A stretch of DNA of 64,000 nucleotides from Runella sp. CRIBMP (GCF_009905605.1 NZ_JAAAKZ010000006.1:186001-250000), one strand, 5' to 3'; numbered from the stretch's first letter, positions 43,581 through 52,296 are shown. The notes: a model not told the origin generated them from the sequence alone. A program made the numbers and translations.

Positions 43581-44276
43581 GTGCCACTTTTATTAAGTAT
43601 TGATACTTCCACACGCGGCTGCTCGGTTGCGTTACACCAAAACGGTCAGTTGCTTACGAGTTATGACCTTTTGGCCGAAAAATCCTCGTCGGGGATGCTG
43701 ACTACGCTTATTCAAAATGCCGTCGAACATGCGGGCTTTGTGTTGTCCGACGTCGATGCCATTGCCGTAGCCAAAGGGCCAGGTTCTTACACAGGGTTAC
43801 GGATTGCCGTTTCTACGGCCAAAGGACTGTGTTTTGCGCTGGAAAAGCCCCTTTTGGCTGTCAATACCCTCGAAGCGATGACGCTCCAGGTCAGCGGTTT
43901 TTTTGACGAAGAAACGCTTTTTTGTCCCATGCTCGACGCCCGCCGCATGGAAGTATACTGCGCGGTTTTTGACTATGACTTGAATTACATTGAGCCTACG
44001 CAGGCCAAAATTATGGATGGAGAGTCGTTCGCGGAGCTATTACGTCGCCAAAAAATCGTGTTTTTTGGCGATGGTGCCGCCAAATGTCAGCCCGTCATGG
44101 AAGCCCACGGCAATGCCTTTTTTCTCCCCGTAGAGGTGCATCCTTCGGCCAAAACGGTGGGACAATTGGCAGTTGAATTGTTTGAGAAAAGTAAATTTGA
44201 GGATGTCGAAACCTTTGAGCCGTATTATTTGAAAGAATTTATGACCACCGTTCCTAAAAAAACGCGTTTGATTTAA
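43581..44276 (+). CDS. tsaB: tRNA threonylcarbamoyladenosine protein TsaB
   Basis: 231 residues from a GTG start (VPLLLSIDTSTRGCSVAL). The longer frame begins inside a promoter-like TGTATTTG, with TTG 20 nt before it, so the later GTG is preferred. IDTSTRGCSVALHQNG is the ASKHA ATPase strand, and DAIAVAKGPGSYTGLRIAVSTAKGLCFAL is the TsaB signature. TsaB partners TsaD and TsaE to place the threonylcarbamoyl group on tRNA A37. Its substrate-making partner (TsaC/Sua5) is in this window. Confidence 0.92.
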   Translation: MPLLLSIDTSTRGCSVALHQNGQLLTSYDLLAEKSSSGMLTTLIQNAVEHAGFVLSDVDAIAVAKGPGSYTGLRIAVSTAKGLCFALEKPLLAVNTLEAMTLQVSGFFDEETLFCPMLDARRMEVYCAVFDYDLNYIEPTQAKIMDGESFAELLRRQKIVFFGDGAAKCQPVMEAHGNAFFLPVEVHPSAKTVGQLAVELFEKSKFEDVETFEPYYLKEFMTTVPKKTRLI

Positions 44277-44353
44277 CTTAAAAGTACTATCTAAAGTGAT
44301 TTGCCGTTGTTAACAAAGTTTTGATTGCATTCTAAAAACAGATGAATTGGTTC

Positions 44354-45457
44354 ATGAAAAACAGTATTCTCTCTCTCCTTGGCCTTGTGCTATTGGCAAG
44401 TTGTTCTAAAACAAAAGACCCGATGCCCAAAGGCATTGACGCGATTTTTGTGGGAAGCAGTGACAACAAACTCTACGCCATCAATTCCAAAACGGGAATG
44501 AAACTGTGGGATTTTACGGCCGCTGACGCCGTGCATTCGTCGCCAGTGCTAGGCAATGGGCTAGTGTTTGTTGGAAGCTCAGACGAGAAAGTCTATACCT
44601 TAGATATTCAGACGGGGGCCAAAGCGTGGGAGTTTGCCGCTGGAATGCGAATTTCTTCCGCACCTTTTTTTGCCGATGGCACTGTATACGCTGGTATGGG
44701 CAATACCGCCAATTTTACCAGTAAATTATACGCACTTAACGGCGTGACTGGCGCAAAAAAATGGGAGTTTACGGCCGAGGGGCTGAGCGTATCTTCTTGT
44801 ACGGTGGTCAACGGCAAAGTGTACGTGGGCGGCTACACAAATATCTACGCATTGGATGCCAAAACGGGGGAGAAAGTGTGGGAGTTCGCCACCGGAACGG
44901 GGGTCGATTCTTCGCCCGCCGTAGCCGATGGGATAGTTTACATGGGCAGTAATGATTATAATCTGTACGCGGTAGATGCACTGACGGGGGTGAAAAAATG
45001 GCAATTTTCGACGGGCGGTGAAGTAACTTCCTCACCTACGGTGGCTGCTGGAACGGTATTCGTGGGCAGTTTTGACCGTAAAGTCTACGCGCTGGATGCT
45101 AAAACGGGCACAAAACAGTGGGAGTTTAGGACCGACGGTCCCGTGCTTTCATCGCCAGTGGTATCCAACGGTGTGGTGTACACGGGCAGTAATGATTATA
45201 AACTATACGCTCTGGATGCCAAAACGGGCGCGAAAAAATGGGAGTTTTGGACGGGCAATCGCATCCAATCCTCGCCTGTGGCTTCCGATAGTTTGGTGTA
45301 CATCGGTAGTTTGGATCGAAAACTCTACGCCGTAGATATTCAGACTGGCGCTAAAAAATGGGAGTTTCAAACGGGAGGTAGCATTTATTCTTCGCCCGTG
45401 ATTCTCAACGCAAAAGGGGGGACTTACAGTGCGAGCGTCAGTGGACTCCAACAATAG
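44354..45457 (+). CDS. PQQ-like beta-propeller lipoprotein
   Basis: 367 residues from MKNSILSLLGLVLLASCSKTK, a lipoprotein signal (lipobox LASC, Cys17). The whole body is made of about eight repeats of 38-40 residues with V-Y/F-V-G-S-x-D-x-K-L-Y-A-L-D-x-K-T-G-A-K-x-W-E-F, the PQQ-like propeller blade (PF13360). The repeats are so regular that an eight-bladed propeller is likely. No PQQ-binding enzyme residues are recognised, so it is more likely a scaffold or binding module like BamB than an alcohol dehydrogenase. Ends upstream of tmRNA. Confidence 0.88.
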   Translation: MKNSILSLLGLVLLASCSKTKDPMPKGIDAIFVGSSDNKLYAINSKTGMKLWDFTAADAVHSSPVLGNGLVFVGSSDEKVYTLDIQTGAKAWEFAAGMRISSAPFFADGTVYAGMGNTANFTSKLYALNGVTGAKKWEFTAEGLSVSSCTVVNGKVYVGGYTNIYALDAKTGEKVWEFATGTGVDSSPAVADGIVYMGSNDYNLYAVDALTGVKKWQFSTGGEVTSSPTVAAGTVFVGSFDRKVYALDAKTGTKQWEFRTDGPVLSSPVVSNGVVYTGSNDYKLYALDAKTGAKKWEFWTGNRIQSSPVASDSLVYIGSLDRKLYAVDIQTGAKKWEFQTGGSIYSSPVILNAKGGTYSASVSGLQQ

Positions 45458-45590
45458 CCTCATAATATTTTGACAACGGGCGAACTTTTTTAGCTAATGC
45501 GGGTGTTTCACCAGAACCTGATTTCAAATGGTTGTTTTAGTAAACGCTTTTCTAAAAACAGTCATCGGTTGTAGGGCGTCAACTTTTATT

Positions 45591-45961
45591 GGGGCCGCCA
45601 TGGTTTTGACAGCGAGTTGAGGCAATACGTATAAGCACGTCGGGACGTGTGCGCGAGTCCTGTTAAAAACACGCATAAACAATAGCTGGCGAATATAGCT
45701 ACGCTATGGCTGCCTAATCCGGAGTGATTAAGCTTTAGCCATCGTTCCTCCAACCTCCGCCTTGCGGGTTGGGTCAAGGAGCGTCGAAACGTGAGGCTGG
45801 TCGGGTTGATGGTGTTGATACCCGGCGAGACACAACACCTAAGGTGCAGGATGAGGTCTGATTTGAACCTTGCCGGCACTCGAAAATTCAATCAAATCTA
45901 AGCGTGTAGAAGGCGTACGGTTTCCTTGTTCTGGACGTGGGTTCGACTCCCACCGGCTCCA
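45591..45961 (+). ncRNA. ssrA: Transfer-messenger RNA
   Basis: Rescues stalled ribosomes and tags the peptide. The 5' GGGGCCG pairs with the 3' CGGCTCC as an acceptor stem, with the G3-U wobble needed for alanine charging, and the T-arm reads GGGTTCGACTCCC before it; the discriminator A follows and CCA is not encoded. The tag frame reads GGC GAA TAT AGC TAC GCT ATG GCT GCC TAA after the CAATAGCT resume region, giving the tag GEYSYAMAA. It is one piece, not permuted. Length is about 371 nt. Followed by a very strong terminator. Confidence 0.95.
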
Positions 45962-45962
45962 C

Positions 45963-45997
45963 AAAAGCCGCCAAATCGAAAGATTTGGCGGCTTTTT
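45963..45997 (+). terminator. Terminator of tmRNA
   Basis: A perfect 15-bp stem (AAAAGCCGCCAAATC with GATTTGGCGGCTTTT) closed by a GAAA tetraloop, with T5 at its end. It starts two bases after the mature 3' end. Confidence 0.92.
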
Positions 45998-46159
45998 CCG
46001 TTTTTGATAGTTTAATTGATACCAAACATATTTATATGTTGTAGTTCCCAGAAAAGTTTCGCTCTTAGTTCTGTCACGGCTTTTTGGTGAAATGGCGTAT
46101 CAATAAACTGGTAATTTCTCCCTACTTCTGACTTTTGAAGTTTGATACCTAACTCACTT

Positions 46160-47218
46160 ATGCCAATTTCCAAGTATCCTGATCTTGCCCCCATTACCCG
46201 ACACGCCCGGGCCATGTACAGTTCGCGCCTGCTCATTGCCGCAGTTCATCACCTCCGTGCGTTTGAAGCACTCAGTGCGGGCCCGCTTGCCCCATCTGAC
46301 TTGCAGGCACAACTTGGGTTAAAGGAACGCCCAGCCATGGTTCTGTTTCCTGCATTATGTGCCATGGACATGTGGGCGTACAATGCCGCTGGAAAACTTC
46401 AGTTAACGGCTCTTGGACAACACCTTACCCAAGGCGCAAGGCACACATTGACGGAGTATTTGGGGTTGGAAAAGAATGACTCTGGAGTGGTAGAAATGGC
46501 CGAACGGCTCCAAAATGACGGTCCGTGCCAATCACAGGCTGGTGGTACGGCATACGTAAAAGAAGGGGCTGGCCCCTCGCCGATGGATGATCCAACCACG
46601 GCTCGGGCGTTGACGTTGGCGCTGGCGGGCCGTGCGGAGTGTTTAGCGCCAATTGTAGCCACAAAACTCCCCAAACACAACGGGCATTTGTTGGATATTG
46701 CGGGTGGAACGGGGTACTTTAGCTATGAGTGGCTGTTGGTCAATACGCAGGCTACGGCTACGGTGTTTGACCGCCCGGCGGTGTTAGAGGTGGCGGCTGA
46801 ATTGCTCGATGAGTTTTGCCAAAGCGGCCGTGCTGGGGCTGCTGGGGTTCGGGAGCGCATTAGGTTTCAACCGGGTGATATGCTGACGGATGCATTGCCA
46901 CAGACTGATATTGTACTGGCGGCGAGTCTGTTTCACGACTGGCCGACTGATACTTGTCAGCGATTGGCGCATCGCTTTGCGGCGGCCCTTCGACCCGAAG
47001 GCGAACTGTGGATTCATGACGCTTTTCTTAACGACGAACTGGACGGGCCATTGGCCGTTACGGATTATTCGGCGCAGTTGTTTTGGGTGACCAAAGGTCG
47101 GGCGTATAGCCGTCGAGAGTACCGAGGATGGCTACAAGAAGCTGGGTTGACTCCTTCTACTGAGAGCTTTGAAACACAAATGGATTATGGGCTTATTTGG
47201 GCAAAAAAAGATAAATAG
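46160..47218 (+). CDS. SAM-dependent O-methyltransferase
   Basis: 352 residues from MPISKYPDLAPITRHARAMY; a TTG six codons earlier is open. The N-terminal winged-helix dimerisation domain (about 15-95, SDLQAQLGLKERPAMVLFPALCAM) is followed by the SAM fold with LLDIAGGTGYFSYEWLLV (motif I), FDRPAVLEVA, GDMLTDALP and FHDWPTDTCQRLAHRFAAAL, as in the plant-type OMT family (PF00891: CrtF, TcmO, hydroxyindole OMT). The substrate is unknown. The gene looks somewhat richer in G+C than its neighbours, which could mean transfer, but no mobile-element traces flank it. Confidence 0.87.
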   Translation: MPISKYPDLAPITRHARAMYSSRLLIAAVHHLRAFEALSAGPLAPSDLQAQLGLKERPAMVLFPALCAMDMWAYNAAGKLQLTALGQHLTQGARHTLTEYLGLEKNDSGVVEMAERLQNDGPCQSQAGGTAYVKEGAGPSPMDDPTTARALTLALAGRAECLAPIVATKLPKHNGHLLDIAGGTGYFSYEWLLVNTQATATVFDRPAVLEVAAELLDEFCQSGRAGAAGVRERIRFQPGDMLTDALPQTDIVLAASLFHDWPTDTCQRLAHRFAAALRPEGELWIHDAFLNDELDGPLAVTDYSAQLFWVTKGRAYSRREYRGWLQEAGLTPSTESFETQMDYGLIWAKKDK

Positions 47219-47270
47219 GGTGCCGTAAAGATGAGTGGTGTTTCGTTTCAATGCTCTTTAATAATGTTGA

Positions 47271-47318
47271 AACCCAAAAATGACCTCGTGTTTTACGGGC
47301 CGTTTTTGGGTTGCCTTT
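47271..47318 (+). terminator. Terminator after the methyltransferase
   Basis: AACCCAAAAATG pairs with CGTTTTTGGGTT, followed by GCCTTTTTTATT. It also separates the gene from the convergent Crp/Fnr gene. Confidence 0.8.
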
Positions 47319-47348
47319 TTTATTAATACGGAATATTAGGGGCTAAAA

Positions 47349-47999
47349 TTATACAGTTACGGCATCCAACAACTCAATTTTGTTCCGTGAGAGTTTGACG
47401 CGCCCCAGATTTTCGAGTTGTTTGAGAAGGCGAGAAATGACCTCGCGTGAGGTGGCTAACTCGTTGGCAAGTTCTTCGTGGGTGATGTTAAACACGCTGC
47501 ATCCGCACTGCTTCGACTTGCGTTTGAGCAAGTTGATAAGGCGCTCGTCGAGCTTGTGAAAGGCAATCTGGTCAATGGCTCCCAGCAAATCGTCAAAGCG
47601 TTTTTGGTAGGTGGCAAATACATATTGTTTCCACGAAGGATATTTGTTCATCCAATCTTCTACTTTTTCGACAGGAATGGTGATGAGATGGGTTTTTTCG
47701 TCGGTTATGGCTGTAATTTCACTTTGCCGACGGTTTAGGCAGCAAGTCAATGACATGGCACACGAATCCAGTCCGCCGAGATAATACAGCAACGCTTCGC
47801 GGCCGTCGGGGTCAGACCGCGAAATCTTAACCGAACCTTTCAAAATAATAGGAATGGTACGAATATACCCGCCAGGCCGCATAAGCACGTATCCTTCGTC
47901 TACTTCCATATAGTTGCCAATCTCGGCCAATTCGTTCAGCAAACCTGCCTCAAATATGTTTCCGAATTGTGTTTTTAAGGTCTGATTGTCTATTTTCAT
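47349..47999 (-). CDS. Crp/Fnr family transcriptional regulator
   Basis: 216 residues. The cyclic-nucleotide-like domain covers about 20-115 (LMRPGGYIRTIPIILKGSVKISRSDPDGREALLYYL) and the winged helix is near the C-terminus (ITHEELANELATSREVISRLLKQLENLGRVKLSRNKIEL). Cysteines are unusually placed: Cys80, Cys86, Cys87 (GLDSCAMSLTCCLN) and Cys165, Cys167 (KQCGCSV). The first group is common in Bacteroidota members and may sense redox or bind a metal; this is inference. Single leftward gene. Confidence 0.9.
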   Translation of the reverse strand: MKIDNQTLKTQFGNIFEAGLLNELAEIGNYMEVDEGYVLMRPGGYIRTIPIILKGSVKISRSDPDGREALLYYLGGLDSCAMSLTCCLNRRQSEITAITDEKTHLITIPVEKVEDWMNKYPSWKQYVFATYQKRFDDLLGAIDQIAFHKLDERLINLLKRKSKQCGCSVFNITHEELANELATSREVISRLLKQLENLGRVKLSRNKIELLDAVTV

Positions 48000-48101
48000 G
48001 TTTGTTTTTCGGTCGTATTGAGTTTACAACACATTTGAAGGAAATTCAATTGCTGAAATGAAGATTTTTTTATTTAGAAAGGTATAGTAGTAAAAATTCT
48101 A

Positions 48102-48752
48102 TTACTCGTACAAGAGGGGTGTTTCTCGTTCGGCATTGAGAATAACAACCTTTATTTTAAAGGCTTCGGAGGGATGATTTTCGGTGGGATACCAATTCCG
48201 GCCAACAGGAACGATAATCAGTAGTCCAGTATCTTCTCCTATCACGCTGAAGGTGTCGCTTGGAGGTTGTTTGTCAAAATATCCCAAATGATGCTGATTA
48301 ATCAATTTTTCACATTCGTCCTTTACATTCTCCACGGGCAGGCCGATTTCGCTCACTGATAAAATAAAGGGGGAATCCATTTTATCCCTGTCGGGAAGGT
48401 CATTGCGGCCAATGAATTCGAGTATATTGCCGTTGTTATCGTAGAAATAGAAAGATTTTGCATTCCAATTGACAAAGTCGGCAAGTTTGGAGTTTTCCGA
48501 AATTGGCAAAATTTCAACTTTCTTGCTCATTTGACTGAATGCATCCATCACCGACGTATAGGGTATATTAAATGCAAAATGATAGTGTGGCCGTAGGTTT
48601 GTAGATTGTTCAAAACAAAGGAGGGTTGCGCCGGCGGCAAAAGAAAGGGCAGATGTATTTTCGCTGACAATGGGTAATCCCAAAATTCGGGCATAAAATT
48701 GTTTGGTTTCTGCAAGATTGTCGGACAGCAAGGTCAATTCTTTGATGGTCAT
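48102..48752 (-). CDS. VOC family (glyoxalase-like) protein
   Basis: 216 residues with two beta-alpha-beta modules. The first starts MTIKELTLLSDNLAETKQFYARILGLPIVSE with the strand FAFNIPYT and FYFYDNNGNILEFIGRN; the second begins LSVSEIGLPVENVKDECEKLINQHHLG. These are vicinal-oxygen-chelate folds, used by glyoxalases, dioxygenases and resistance proteins. Metal ligands cannot be assigned with confidence, so no reaction is given. Divergent from a GNAT gene across a 77-bp region. Confidence 0.8.
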   Translation of the reverse strand: MTIKELTLLSDNLAETKQFYARILGLPIVSENTSALSFAAGATLLCFEQSTNLRPHYHFAFNIPYTSVMDAFSQMSKKVEILPISENSKLADFVNWNAKSFYFYDNNGNILEFIGRNDLPDRDKMDSPFILSVSEIGLPVENVKDECEKLINQHHLGYFDKQPPSDTFSVIGEDTGLLIIVPVGRNWYPTENHPSEAFKIKVVILNAERETPLLYE

Positions 48753-48829
48753 TTCTGCGGCAATTTTAAAATGGATGCGGGGTTGAATTTATACCTTTTG
48801 GAACGCTAAAGATAAATTTTTAAGGGCAA

Positions 48830-49378
48830 ATGAGTCAAAAAATAGAAACCAAACATTTACTGGTTATTCCCTGCGATAAACTATTTCTCGAAACAGCGAT
48901 TGAGGGAAATTCGGCCTTGGAAAAATACCTGAAAGTTTCGGTGCCTGAAAAATGGACCGAATTTGGTACGCGGCCCTTCAAATATGCCCTTCAAAAAATC
49001 AAAGCAAATGAAAATGAACAGGGCTGGTGGACGTATGTGTCTATCCATAAAAAAGACAATGTATTGATTGGAAGCTGCGGGTACAAGGGAAAACCCGATG
49101 CCGACGGAATCGTGGAAATAGGCTACGAAATTATCAAGTCCTACCGCAACCAAGGCCTAGGGATGGAATTGGCAAATGCATTGGTAATGAACGCCTTTGC
49201 TGCCCCTTCCGTAAAAGTGATTAAAGCCTATACATTGGCAATGGATAATGCCTCAACGCGTATTTTGACTAAAAATGGGTTTCTGAAAAAAGGAGAAATA
49301 GACGACATCGCCAACGAAAAACTGTGGCGGTGGGAATTACAAAGATCAATAGCAGTGAGCATAGATAATAAAAAATAA
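48830..49378 (+). CDS. GNAT family N-acetyltransferase
   Basis: 182 residues. The acetyl-CoA loop is EIGYEIIKSYRNQGLGMELANALVMNAF (the R-x-x-G-x-G/A motif in RNQGLGM), preceded by the strand NVLIGSCGYKG and followed by KAYTLAMDNASTRILTKNGFLKKGEI, as in ribosomal-protein or small-molecule acetyltransferases (RimJ/RimL-like). Acceptor unknown. The first 70 residues are less conserved. Ends in a hairpin that overlaps the stop region. Confidence 0.88.
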   Translation: MSQKIETKHLLVIPCDKLFLETAIEGNSALEKYLKVSVPEKWTEFGTRPFKYALQKIKANENEQGWWTYVSIHKKDNVLIGSCGYKGKPDADGIVEIGYEIIKSYRNQGLGMELANALVMNAFAAPSVKVIKAYTLAMDNASTRILTKNGFLKKGEIDDIANEKLWRWELQRSIAVSIDNKK

Positions 49379-49404
49379 AGCACAGCGAAGGTCACTGTGC
49401 TTTT
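49377..49404 (+). terminator. Terminator after the GNAT gene
   Basis: AAAGCACAG pairs with CTGTGCTTT around a 9-nt loop, followed by TATTATTAT. Confidence 0.75.
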
Positions 49405-49789
49405 ATTATTATACTCAACGTTATGAAAAAATTGTACTTATAAAGTCTATAAGTTTGATGCTTTAGGATTATTTTCAAGATATTGGTCTGTATTCAGCAG
49501 ACCTACCTAAAATATAATATACTCTGGAAATGATTTAAAATCAAAATTGTTAATTAAGGCTGCAATATTATACCAATATGTTAAAATTACCAAACTTAAT
49601 TATCGAACGGTCGTTTTAGAGGCTTGTTTATGACAAATAGTGCATTATGATGCATTCAATATTTATTTAGTATATTCCAATATTGTTGTCAAAAATGTTT
49701 AAAATAATTGGTAATCTCCCCTGAGGTTTTGTGTCAAACAAGAATAAAGGGGGATAGTTCTAATATGTAATTTGTATGATGGGTATATT
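49405..49789. other. AT-rich intergenic region, no gene seen
   Basis: About 385 bp between two terminators. It contains a short GGTCTG/CAGACC hairpin and a TGCAT/ATGCA pair but no frame, no exact promoter box and no second terminator-like element. Confidence 0.45.
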
Positions 49790-49840
49790 AAAAAGCAGCG
49801 CTCCCTAACTCTGTATAGAATACGGGAGCGTTGCTTTTTT
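49790..49840. terminator. Bidirectional terminator
   Basis: A 16-bp stem with one G-T pair (AAAAAGCAGCGCTCCC with GGGAGCGTTGCTTTTT) and A/T tracts at both ends. It lies 19 bp after the SDR stop on the minus strand. Confidence 0.82.
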
Positions 49841-49858
49841 TCAATGAAGCTTTCTGAA

Positions 49859-50503
49859 TCAATGTATAATTTCTACTTTGCTTCTATCGGTGTTTAAGTC
49901 CCAAAACTTCTGCGCCAGAATCTCGGGCGAATGGGTGGGGCTGCTGGGGCTGATTGCCCCGCTTACGGTCACCGTACCCACAAAAACATTGTCGGATTTT
50001 AAGGCTTGGTGCAATTGTAGGGCAAGGTTTCTGATGCCCGCTTTTCCCAAAGAAATAGAAGCCACTGCGGGGCTTGGATGAATAGACAAGCCGCCGCCCG
50101 TGAGCAGTACAGCGCCTTTGTTTTCCTTCAAATCGGCCAACAAAAATTGGGTAGCGGCTAAGGCATTGGCTACGCTGATTTTGAACCCGTTTGTCAAATC
50201 TTCTACGGTTTCTTCCATCAGGGGCTTTATTCGATAGTCTACGGCATTGTATTGCAGAATAGAAATACTGCCCAACTGAGACTTTATATCAGTGATGGCC
50301 TTTTTCAATTGGTCGGTGTCGGCTACATCGGCGGCCGAAAAAGCAGAGGTGATGCCCAAACTTTGCAAATGATTTTTAAAACCTGCCAGTTTTTCTGGGC
50401 TTCGACTCACCATTCCTACTTTATAGCCCTCTTTACCGAATTTTTCGGCAATGCCTAAGCTAAGCCCTTGCCCCATCCCGATGATTAAAATTGTCTTGGT
50501 CAT
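49859..50503 (-). CDS. SDR-family NAD(P)-dependent oxidoreductase
   Basis: 214 residues, the short end for SDRs. TILIIGMGQGLSLGIAEKFGKEGYKVGMVSR is the nucleotide-binding start (G-x-G-x-G-x-x-x-G with NADP-type R31), SAADVADTDQ the Asp-binding motif and LQYNAVDYRI replaces the common NNAG. The catalytic Tyr-x-x-x-Lys is not obvious: the segment AVASISLGKAGIRNLALQLHQAL has Ser-x-x-Lys-like spacing without Tyr. It may be an atypical SDR without classical activity. Transcribed from the same strand as the nitrilase-like gene, 74 bp downstream of it. Confidence 0.8.
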   Translation of the reverse strand: MTKTILIIGMGQGLSLGIAEKFGKEGYKVGMVSRSPEKLAGFKNHLQSLGITSAFSAADVADTDQLKKAITDIKSQLGSISILQYNAVDYRIKPLMEETVEDLTNGFKISVANALAATQFLLADLKENKGAVLLTGGGLSIHPSPAVASISLGKAGIRNLALQLHQALKSDNVFVGTVTVSGAISPSSPTHSPEILAQKFWDLNTDRSKVEIIH

Positions 50504-50577
50504 TGGTTTTTTTAGTTTGATGTTTTATCGTCAAAAAATCAAATTGAGCGTATCGCTTTAAGTATTGAGAACCCTCA

Positions 50578-51306
50578 TTATAGATAATGCGCAATGGCTT
50601 CTTTGGTTTGGGTATCATATAGCAAAATTCCCTCACTTTTATCGTCGAGTTGCCCCATCAATACGCCTTTCTCGGTCCAAACGGAGGTTTTTCCGCCGCT
50701 TTCAAAATTATCGCAATACCCTATGCAGTTGGACATGAGCACTGTCATTGATTGGTTTCTGGCAATATCAGACAACGTTTGTGCGGCCTTTTCAACTCCT
50801 GCTGCCGACTTAGCCACGCTTGCTAGGTAGATTTCGGCACCGTTTTTTAAGGCCGTTTCCGAATGTGCAGGAATTGATAGTTCATAACAGATGGCAAGCG
50901 CAATATTAGATTGAGCACCAATCAGACCAACGCTACTTTGTCCACTGATAAAAAAAGGCTCTTCGTCGGGGTGTAAATACTTTTTGGAGTATGCCCCGCG
51001 TGGGGTATGGGGCCGAAACAAAATCATGCTGATGCTGATGCCCAAATCGTTTTTGACGGGCATTCCTAGGCCAATTGTGCAATGTGCCGCGTCGCTGATG
51101 CTCTGAAAATCATCTAGTTGTGGTGTGTCGATAGGTGCGGCCAAGGCATTGGCCAGCTCAGGTTCGTAACCCGTTAAAGAAAGCTCTGGAAAGATAATGA
51201 TGTCGGCACTGTTGGCCACCGCCAATGCGATTAACTTTTTGTGAATCTCAATATTTCTTGGGATGTCGCCTTTGACGGGTTTAGTCTGAACTGCACAAAT
51301 TCTCAT
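50578..51306 (-). CDS. Carbon-nitrogen hydrolase (nitrilase superfamily)
   Basis: 242 residues from MRICAVQTKPVKGDIPRNIEIH, the usual family start; a GTG and an ATG 8-9 codons upstream lie in or at the edge of a hairpin. The catalytic Glu is in IIFPELSLTGYEPELA, the Lys in YSKKYLHPDEEPFFISG, and the Cys in ALAICYELSIPAHSETALKNGAEIYLA. All three residues of the E-K-C triad are present. These enzymes cleave amide or nitrile bonds. Substrate not identifiable. Two genes of the same strand flank it, with a hairpin upstream. Confidence 0.88.
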   Translation of the reverse strand: MRICAVQTKPVKGDIPRNIEIHKKLIALAVANSADIIIFPELSLTGYEPELANALAAPIDTPQLDDFQSISDAAHCTIGLGMPVKNDLGISISMILFRPHTPRGAYSKKYLHPDEEPFFISGQSSVGLIGAQSNIALAICYELSIPAHSETALKNGAEIYLASVAKSAAGVEKAAQTLSDIARNQSMTVLMSNCIGYCDNFESGGKTSVWTEKGVLMGQLDDKSEGILLYDTQTKEAIAHYL

Positions 51307-51328
51307 ACCATTTGGCGTTTTGAAAGGC

Positions 51329-51372
51329 ATCACCTTGTGAAATGCCCTAAATCCAGCATTTCACAAGGTGAT
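51329..51372 (-). terminator. Long hairpin between NmrA-like and nitrilase-like genes
   Basis: A perfect 17-bp stem (ATCACCTTGTGAAATGC with GCATTTCACAAGGTGAT) and a 10-nt loop. It lies 9 bp beyond the NmrA-like stop and just before the next gene on the same strand; T-run weak. It may be a terminator or an mRNA-processing barrier. Confidence 0.6.
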
Positions 51373-51380
51373 TTGTGTGG

Positions 51381-52277
51381 TTAATGAAGAATGGCACCCA
51401 GGAATTGCGCCGCACTCGTAAAGGTCACATCTGGGTAGCGGTTATTGTCGAGAGCATCGTGGTGAACGCTAAACATTCCGTGCATGTATTGGGCATTTTG
51501 CCAGTCGGGATAAAGTGCATTTTCTCCATCAGGATGTGCTTCGCGTTCGCTCTTAATGTAAGCGGCCAGCCCGTCGAGGCTACCCATCGGGGCAAGACTA
51601 AACGTCGATTTTGTGAGTTCACTCGCCAGCGTTACCAATTCTTTAGGGCTTATTTGGAAACTAGCGATTCTGAGGTAACGAGGTGTGGAGGCGTCTAGGG
51701 CGGCGGCGGCGGTGTAAGCCGCGGTGTCGTCCATGGTAGAGTAGTCTACGTGCCAGTCAATGTCGTCACCCCAGTAGCCAATGGTTTTGTTGTTGGCATC
51801 AAGAGGAGGAATGTTGTAGGCCAACAACTCCGCAAAACAACCGTTGAAAATCGTCGTTGCGGCAATCGGAGCTTTGTCAATATGGGTATGGAATTCGCGT
51901 CTTAAATCAAAATTGCGGTTGGCCCCAACGGGGATTTTGGTAAAGTCGGTGGCGTAGTCGGAAGGGATAAAACGGGGTACACCTGCCGCTACTGCAGCTT
52001 CGAGCAATCGGGCTTGAGTGTCAACAATCACATCGTGGAGGCCTTGCAAGGCCGAAACCACGCAGGATACGCCTGTACAAGCCTTGGTAAGTTCTTCGAC
52101 GCTCGACATATCTACTGGAATAACCTGTACGCCGCGTTGTTCAAAAGTGGCCCATTTTGTAGCGTCGCTGTCCGACCGAACCACCATACGGACTTCCGCG
52201 CCTCTTTCGAGTAATGCATTAATAATTTTTCCGCCGAGATTACCAGTACCGCCGGCGATTAAGATAGCGTTTTTCAT
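51381..52277 (-). CDS. NmrA-like NAD(P)-binding reductase
   Basis: 298 residues from MKNAILIAGGTGNLGGKIINALLERG. The G-G-T-G-x-L-G loop and VRMVVRSDSD fit the atypical SDR/NmrA group, and VSALQGLHDVIVDTQARLLEAAVAAGVPRFIPSDYATDF is characteristic of isoflavone/pinoresinol-reductase-like members. The C-terminal half is the substrate domain. Substrate unknown. The frame is open upstream, but the start used here is the canonical Rossmann beginning. An imperfect palindrome and direct repeats lie in the upstream region (next entry). Confidence 0.85.
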   Translation of the reverse strand: MKNAILIAGGTGNLGGKIINALLERGAEVRMVVRSDSDATKWATFEQRGVQVIPVDMSSVEELTKACTGVSCVVSALQGLHDVIVDTQARLLEAAVAAGVPRFIPSDYATDFTKIPVGANRNFDLRREFHTHIDKAPIAATTIFNGCFAELLAYNIPPLDANNKTIGYWGDDIDWHVDYSTMDDTAAYTAAAALDASTPRYLRIASFQISPKELVTLASELTKSTFSLAPMGSLDGLAAYIKSEREAHPDGENALYPDWQNAQYMHGMFSVHHDALDNNRYPDVTFTSAAQFLGAILH

Positions 52278-52296
52278 GTTTTGTTTTTTGTGAGAA

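Noticed and set aside
44342-45457. PQQ-dependent dehydrogenase
   Set aside because: The propeller repeats are present, but no cofactor-binding or heme motif is seen and the signal is that of a lipoprotein; a scaffold-like propeller is preferred.
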